Shown: piece after piece, positions 5,828-9,372 of the stretch | Layout of the letters: the number at the start of each line of letters is the position of its first letter | How positions within the stretch are numbered: position 1 is the stretch's first letter | Assembly (NCBI GenBank): GCA_937907435.1 | Contig: CALCIA010000327.1 | Coordinates: 1-9,372 of the forward strand | Direction: 5' to 3' | DNA: 9,372 nt | Source: an uncultured Actinomycetes bacterium | GTDB taxonomy: Bacteria > Actinomycetota > Thermoleophilia > Solirubrobacterales > 70-9 | The notes under the pieces: model-generated | Seen by the model: the letters and a program-made list of their open reading frames with translations, nothing else | Database searches by the model: none | Told to the model about the DNA's origin: nothing | Position numbers and translations under genes: made by a program

Positions 5828-8524
5828 ATGTCTCCGTCCCCGGCAGCCCACGTACCCCCGCAGAACATCGAGGCCGAGGAATCCGTCCTCGGCGCGATGC
5901 TGGTCGCCGAGCCGACGCTGACCCGCGTCATCGACGAGGTCAAGCTCAACGCAGCCGACTTCTACCTCGACCGCCACCGGGCGATCTTCGAAGCGATCCA
6001 CGACCTCTACGCGGCCTCGAAGCCGGTCGACGAGCTGTCCGTCGCGGAGGCCCTCACGCAGACCAACAAGATCGACGAGGCGGGCGGCAAGCACTACGTC
6101 TCCGAGCTCGCCGCCAAGGTCCCCGCCGCCGGCAACGCCAAGCACTACGCCGAGATCGTCCAGCAGAACTCCCTGCTCCGCCGCCTCCTCGGCGCGGGCC
6201 AGGAAATCCAGGGCTGGGTCAACGAGCGCGACGGCGAACCGCGCGAACTCTCCGAGCGGGCCGAGAAACTCCTCTTCGAAGTCGCCCACAAAGAGCAGGC
6301 CTCCGACTTCCGCATCCTCGGCGACATCCTCCACGATGAGGTCGACCGCCTGGAGAAGCTCTCGACCGGCGAGACCGAGCTGACCGGCACCCCCTCCGGC
6401 TTCCGCGACATCGACGCCGTGACCGGCGGCTTCCAGCCCGGCAACCTGATCATCCTCGCGGCGCGGCCTGCCATGGGCAAGTGCGTTTCCGCACAAAGTC
6501 TTATCTTTGACCCTGACTCTGGCGCCAGGCGAACGGTGAAGGAGCTGCGTCGGACCTACCTGCGCGATGAGGACGTGTGGGTTGCCTCGCTTGGCCCCGA
6601 CCTCAAACTCGTCCGCGCCAAGGCCGCCGCGGTCGCCTACAACGGAAGGAAGCCGGTATTCCGCCTCTCCACTCGGCTGGGCCGTCGGATAGAAGCGACC
6701 TCCAACCATCCCGTGTTGACCAGCCACGGTTGGCAGGAGCTCGGCGAGGTCACCCGCGGAACAAGGGTCGCGGTGCCACGTTGTCTGCCCGGACCGCTTC
6801 GACCGATGAGCCTCCCCGACGAGGAGGTCGTCTTGCTGGGCGCCCTGATCGCCGACGGTGCCATTACCCAGAAAACCCCGCGCTTCTGTTACGGAGCCGA
6901 CTCGGCAATGCTTCCGCTCGTCGAGGCAGCGGCCGCCGCATACGGCCTGCGACTTCGAGTCGCAGGCCGGCGGTCCCATGGCAATGCCCTGATCAGCGCT
7001 GGTCCGGGTTCCCATCACAACCCCGTCACGGCGATGCTCACCCGTCACGGCCTGATGGGCCTGCGCTCGGCCGAGAAGTTCGTGCCGGACGCGATCTTCG
7101 GGCTCGGCGAGGAGCAGCTGGCCCGCTTCCTCGGCGTGATGTACGGGTGCGACGGGCACGTCTACTGCAGCGATCGTCTGGCGCAGATCGGTTACACGAC
7201 GATCAGCGAGCGGCTCGCGCGCGACGTCCAGCACCTGCTGCTGCGGCTGGGGATCGTGGCGACGATCCGCACGTTGAAGCGACCCGTCTACGACGGCACC
7301 GGCAAGGTCGCGCGCGAGGTCCGGATCACCGGCCAGGAGGGGCTGCGTCGCTTCTGCGAGCTGATCCGCGTCCCCGGCAAGGAAGACGCGCAGGACCGGG
7401 TGCTGGCACGGCTGGACGAGGCCCCGCGCTCGACCAACACCGACACGCTGCCGGTCGAGGTCTGGGACGACGTCCTGCTGGCCAAGGGTGACCGGATCTG
7501 GGCGGCGGTGAGCGAGTTGACGGGGCGGCCCCGCAACCACAACTGGCACGTCGGCGCCCGCGCGCCGTCGCGCGGCCTGGTCGCCGAGCTGGCGACGGCA
7601 ACCGCCTCCCCCACCCTGGAGGAGCTCTGCGACTCCGACATCTGGTGGGACGAGGTCGCCTCGGTCGAGTACGTCGGCGAAGAAGAGACCTACGACCTCG
7701 ACGTGCCGGGGCTGCGCAACTTCGTCGCCGACGACGTGATCGTCCACAACAGCGCGCTGGTCGCGAACATCGCCGAAAACGTCGCGGTGAAGCGCCATCG
7801 GCCGGTCGCCTTCTTCTCGCTCGAGATGTCGGAGGTCGAGCTTGCCCAGCGCTTCATCGCCTGCCGGGCGCGCATCCCCGGCGACAAACTGCGCAAAGGC
7901 CAGGTCAACCAGCGCGATTGGCCGAAGGTGCTGCGCGCCGCCAATGAACTCGAACAGGCGCCGCTCTGGTTCGACGACTCCTCCGACCTCGGCATCCTCG
8001 ACCTGCGGGCGAAGGCGCGGCGCCTCCACGCCCAGGAACAGGAACGCGGCGGGCTCGGGATGATCATCCTCGACTACATGCAGCTGATGCGCTCCGACGA
8101 CCCGCGCGCCAACCGCGTCGAGCAGGTCGGCCAGATCAGCCGCGGTCTCAAGATCCTCGCCCGTGAGCTCCAGGTGCCGGTGCTGGCGATCTCCCAGCTC
8201 TCGCGCGCGCCCGAGCAGCGCTCGCCGCCGAAGCCGCAGCTGTCCGACCTGCGCGAGTCGGGGCAGATCGAGCAGGACGCCGACCTCGTCGCCTTCCTCT
8301 ACCGCCAGGACTACTACCGCGATCCCGACGAGGAGCCGGACGGCCTCGCCAACCTGATCATCGCCAAGCACAGGAACGGCCCGATCGCGACCAAGGAGCT
8401 GGTCTTCCTCGACCGCTACCCGAAGTTCGCCGACTACAGCGGCCAGGAAGCGCCGATCGAACAGCCGGTCGGCGAAGACCCGCCGCCCTACGACGAGGCC
8501 GCCGCGGCGGGCCCCGAGTTCTGA
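5828..8524 (+). CDS. dnaB: Replicative DNA helicase DnaB, interrupted by an intein
   Basis: Hexameric 5'-3' helicase that unwinds DNA at the replication fork. The 898-residue precursor contains a 423-residue intein (219-641); removing it leaves 475 residues, normal for DnaB. The N-terminal domain begins at PPQNIEAEESVLGAML (about 10-25). The RecA-like core has a Walker A formed by ARPAMGK (212-218) joined after splicing to S642, the glutamate E666 in SLEMS, Walker B ending in D749 (MIILDYMQL), and the arginine-finger region KHRNGP (R849). The site RESG/QIEQDAD (around 812), where the Synechocystis DnaB intein sits, is uninterrupted here. The ATG at 5828 gives the expected N-terminus. The stop overlaps a 10-codon open frame that abuts the next gene. 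Confidence 0.95.
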   Translation: MSPSPAAHVPPQNIEAEESVLGAMLVAEPTLTRVIDEVKLNAADFYLDRHRAIFEAIHDLYAASKPVDELSVAEALTQTNKIDEAGGKHYVSELAAKVPAAGNAKHYAEIVQQNSLLRRLLGAGQEIQGWVNERDGEPRELSERAEKLLFEVAHKEQASDFRILGDILHDEVDRLEKLSTGETELTGTPSGFRDIDAVTGGFQPGNLIILAARPAMGKCVSAQSLIFDPDSGARRTVKELRRTYLRDEDVWVASLGPDLKLVRAKAAAVAYNGRKPVFRLSTRLGRRIEATSNHPVLTSHGWQELGEVTRGTRVAVPRCLPGPLRPMSLPDEEVVLLGALIADGAITQKTPRFCYGADSAMLPLVEAAAAAYGLRLRVAGRRSHGNALISAGPGSHHNPVTAMLTRHGLMGLRSAEKFVPDAIFGLGEEQLARFLGVMYGCDGHVYCSDRLAQIGYTTISERLARDVQHLLLRLGIVATIRTLKRPVYDGTGKVAREVRITGQEGLRRFCELIRVPGKEDAQDRVLARLDEAPRSTNTDTLPVEVWDDVLLAKGDRIWAAVSELTGRPRNHNWHVGARAPSRGLVAELATATASPTLEELCDSDIWWDEVASVEYVGEEETYDLDVPGLRNFVADDVIVHNSALVANIAENVAVKRHRPVAFFSLEMSEVELAQRFIACRARIPGDKLRKGQVNQRDWPKVLRAANELEQAPLWFDDSSDLGILDLRAKARRLHAQEQERGGLGMIILDYMQLMRSDDPRANRVEQVGQISRGLKILARELQVPVLAISQLSRAPEQRSPPKPQLSDLRESGQIEQDADLVAFLYRQDYYRDPDEEPDGLANLIIAKHRNGPIATKELVFLDRYPKFADYSGQEAPIEQPVGEDPPPYDEAAAAGPEF
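6482..7750 (+). other. DnaB intein with LAGLIDADG homing endonuclease
   Basis: A protein intron that excises itself and joins the flanking DnaB parts. It begins with the nucleophile C219 (CVSAQSLIFDPDSG, block A), has the block B TxxH motif T291-S-N-H294 (TSNHPVL), and ends in block F/G with DLDVPGLRNFVADD and VIVHN, penultimate H640 and terminal N641. The +1 residue is S642. Thus all class-1 splicing residues are present. Between the splicing blocks are two endonuclease motifs, LLGALIADGA (acidic residue D343) and LARFLGVMYGCDGHV (D442), so the homing endonuclease looks intact. The C-terminal block closely resembles that of the Synechocystis DnaB intein, but the insertion site is the P-loop, as known from mycobacterial DnaB. 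The first part (to about 7070) has more A/T-ending codons than the second. Confidence 0.93.
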
Positions 8525-8556
8525 TGCGGGCAACCCACCCGACGAGGGCTCGCTGA

Positions 8557-9297
8557 GTGCCCGCGATCGCCCGCTCCGAACCGTTCCGCGACCAGGTCTG
8601 CACGTTGGGGATCTGCGATGGCTCCGGCTGGATCCTCGGCCCGGAAGACGTCGCCCGCCCGTGCGACTGCCGCGCCCAACGGCTCAGCCGCGGCCACAAC
8701 CGCGGCATCTCCTCGGTGATCCCGGCCCGCTATCGCGGCGTCTCCTTCGACCGCCCGCCGGTCTCCGACATGGTGCGCGACCTGCAGACGAAGGCGGCGG
8801 TGGCCGAGGTGCGGGCCTACGTCGACGACCTCGACCGCCGCCTCGCCGAGGGGCGCGGCCTGTGGATCTTCGGCGACACCGGCACCGGCAAGACGACCCT
8901 CGCGATGCTGATCTCGAAGGCGGCGCTGGAGGCGGGCAAGAGCGTCGCCATCTACTCGCTGCCGAAACTGCTGGCGCGGATCCGCCGCACCTACGACTCC
9001 GAACCGGGCGGCGACAACTACCTCTCCTTCTTCGACAAGCTCACCTCGGTCGACCTCCTCCACATCGACGATCTCGGCGCGGAGAAACGCTCCGACTGGG
9101 TACTGGAGCAGCTCTACGCCCTGGTCAACGAGCGCTACGAGACCGAGCGCTCGGTGGTGATCACGACGAACCTGAAACACGCCGAGCTCGAGGAGCAGAT
9201 CGGCTCCCGCACCGTCTCCCGCCTGACCCAGATCTGCGACGAAGTCCCCCTGTTCGGCGACGACCGCCGCTACGGCACGATCTCGCGCGTCGCGTAG
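8557..9297 (+). CDS. DnaC/DnaI-type AAA+ ATPase, probable helicase loader
   Basis: Probably helps load DnaB on DNA at origins or restarted forks. The 246-residue protein has an N-terminal cysteine cluster (C15, C20, C36, C38; CDGSGW and PCDC), like the zinc-binding start of DnaI and phage loaders. The AAA+ module follows: Walker A GDTGTGKT (106-113), Walker B LLHIDDLG (D171, D172), sensor 1 TTN (N205), and arginines R218 and R222 in GSRTVSRL as candidate arginine finger. IstB-family ATPases share this fold, but no transposase is near, and the position 32 nt after dnaB favours replication. The GTG at 8557 directly follows an in-frame stop, so no upstream start in this frame is possible; a weak GAGG lies 9 nt before it. 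The loader role is inference. Confidence 0.85.
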   Translation: MPAIARSEPFRDQVCTLGICDGSGWILGPEDVARPCDCRAQRLSRGHNRGISSVIPARYRGVSFDRPPVSDMVRDLQTKAAVAEVRAYVDDLDRRLAEGRGLWIFGDTGTGKTTLAMLISKAALEAGKSVAIYSLPKLLARIRRTYDSEPGGDNYLSFFDKLTSVDLLHIDDLGAEKRSDWVLEQLYALVNERYETERSVVITTNLKHAELEEQIGSRTVSRLTQICDEVPLFGDDRRYGTISRVA

Positions 9298-9320
9298 GGG
9301 CGGGGCGGGGGTCCGGGGGG
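9297..9320 (+). other. Predicted G-quadruplex motif at the loader gene's stop
   Basis: Four G-tracts of 4, 4, 5 and 6 residues are separated by loops of 1, 1 and 3 nt (C, C, TCC). The first G is the last base of the TAG stop. It lies on the coding strand, so the mRNA 3' end could fold into a four-layer quadruplex. Further G-rich sequence follows to 9349. Function is unknown; it may slow polymerase or protect the 3' end. Confidence 0.5.
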
Positions 9321-9349
9321 CGGGTGGCCGTCCGAGGTGGCGCGGGGGT

Positions 9350-9372
9350 GTCCTGGGCTCCTCATGGGGGTC
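9350..9372. repeat. Second copy of the 23-nt palindromic repeat arm
   Basis: These 23 bases are identical to the left arm at 219-241. The window ends exactly here, so it cannot be seen whether a complementary arm follows. The identity stops at base 9350: the bases before it do not match those before 219. It lies 53 nt after the loader gene stop, where a terminator would be expected. Confidence 0.75.

Noticed and set aside
5705..8533. 942-codon open frame on the minus strand opposite dnaB
   Set aside because: It mirrors dnaB codon bias in G+C-rich DNA; its sequence is repetitive Asp/Val/Arg/Leu-rich with no domain, while the plus strand holds clear DnaB and intein motifs.
8557..9297. IstB transposition helper ATPase as identity of the last gene
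   Set aside because: No transposase, terminal repeats or IS features around it; the position after dnaB and the cysteine-rich N-terminus fit a helicase loader better, though the fold is shared.

Overview
The window is about 70% G+C, dense, and all genes lie on the + strand. The order rpsF-ssb-rpsR-rplI-dnaB is a classic actinobacterial (and broader bacterial) cluster. High G+C, strong G/C third positions, an intein in DnaB, short or absent 5' leaders and a treT/otsA pair suggest an actinobacterium, possibly a deep-branching one such as Thermoleophilia/Solirubrobacterales. That placement is inference from gene style; no rRNA or other marker in the window settles it.

Layout. 1-404: non-coding, rich in hairpins, including a perfect 23-bp inverted repeat (219-276). 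405-1646: treT, trehalose glycosyltransferring synthase (GT4). 1667-3130: GT20 trehalose-6-phosphate synthase-like otsA. 3161-3220: a long hairpin, likely a terminator or intergenic repeat. 3261-3713: a small membrane-anchored, proline-rich protein of unknown function. 3737-4177 rpsF (bS6), 4297-4806 ssb, 4889-5158 rpsR (bS18, cysteine-free), 5158-5610 rplI (bL9). 5828-8524: dnaB, whose P-loop is interrupted by a 423-residue intein with a LAGLIDADG endonuclease (6482-7750). 8557-9297: a DnaC/DnaI-type AAA+ ATPase, probable helicase loader. 9297-9372: a very G-rich tail ending in another copy of the 23-nt repeat arm found at 219-241.

How the genes fit together. The first two enzymes both use NDP-glucose to make trehalose or its phosphate, so the left part is a compatible-solute module. 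The rest links the ribosome (S6, S18, L9) with DNA replication (SSB, DnaB, loader), as is usual for this cluster. DnaB can work only after intein splicing, because the intein separates the P-loop lysine from the following serine.

The least ordinary features are the intein (intact splicing and endonuclease motifs, with a composition shift inside it), the 23-nt palindromic repeat found near both ends of the window, start codons sitting 15-18 nt downstream of TA-type -10 elements (near-leaderless transcription), an 11-nt block shared by the rpsF and rpsR starts, and a dnaC-like gene beside dnaB. I do not see a new defence system, CRISPR array, insertion sequence or RNA gene.
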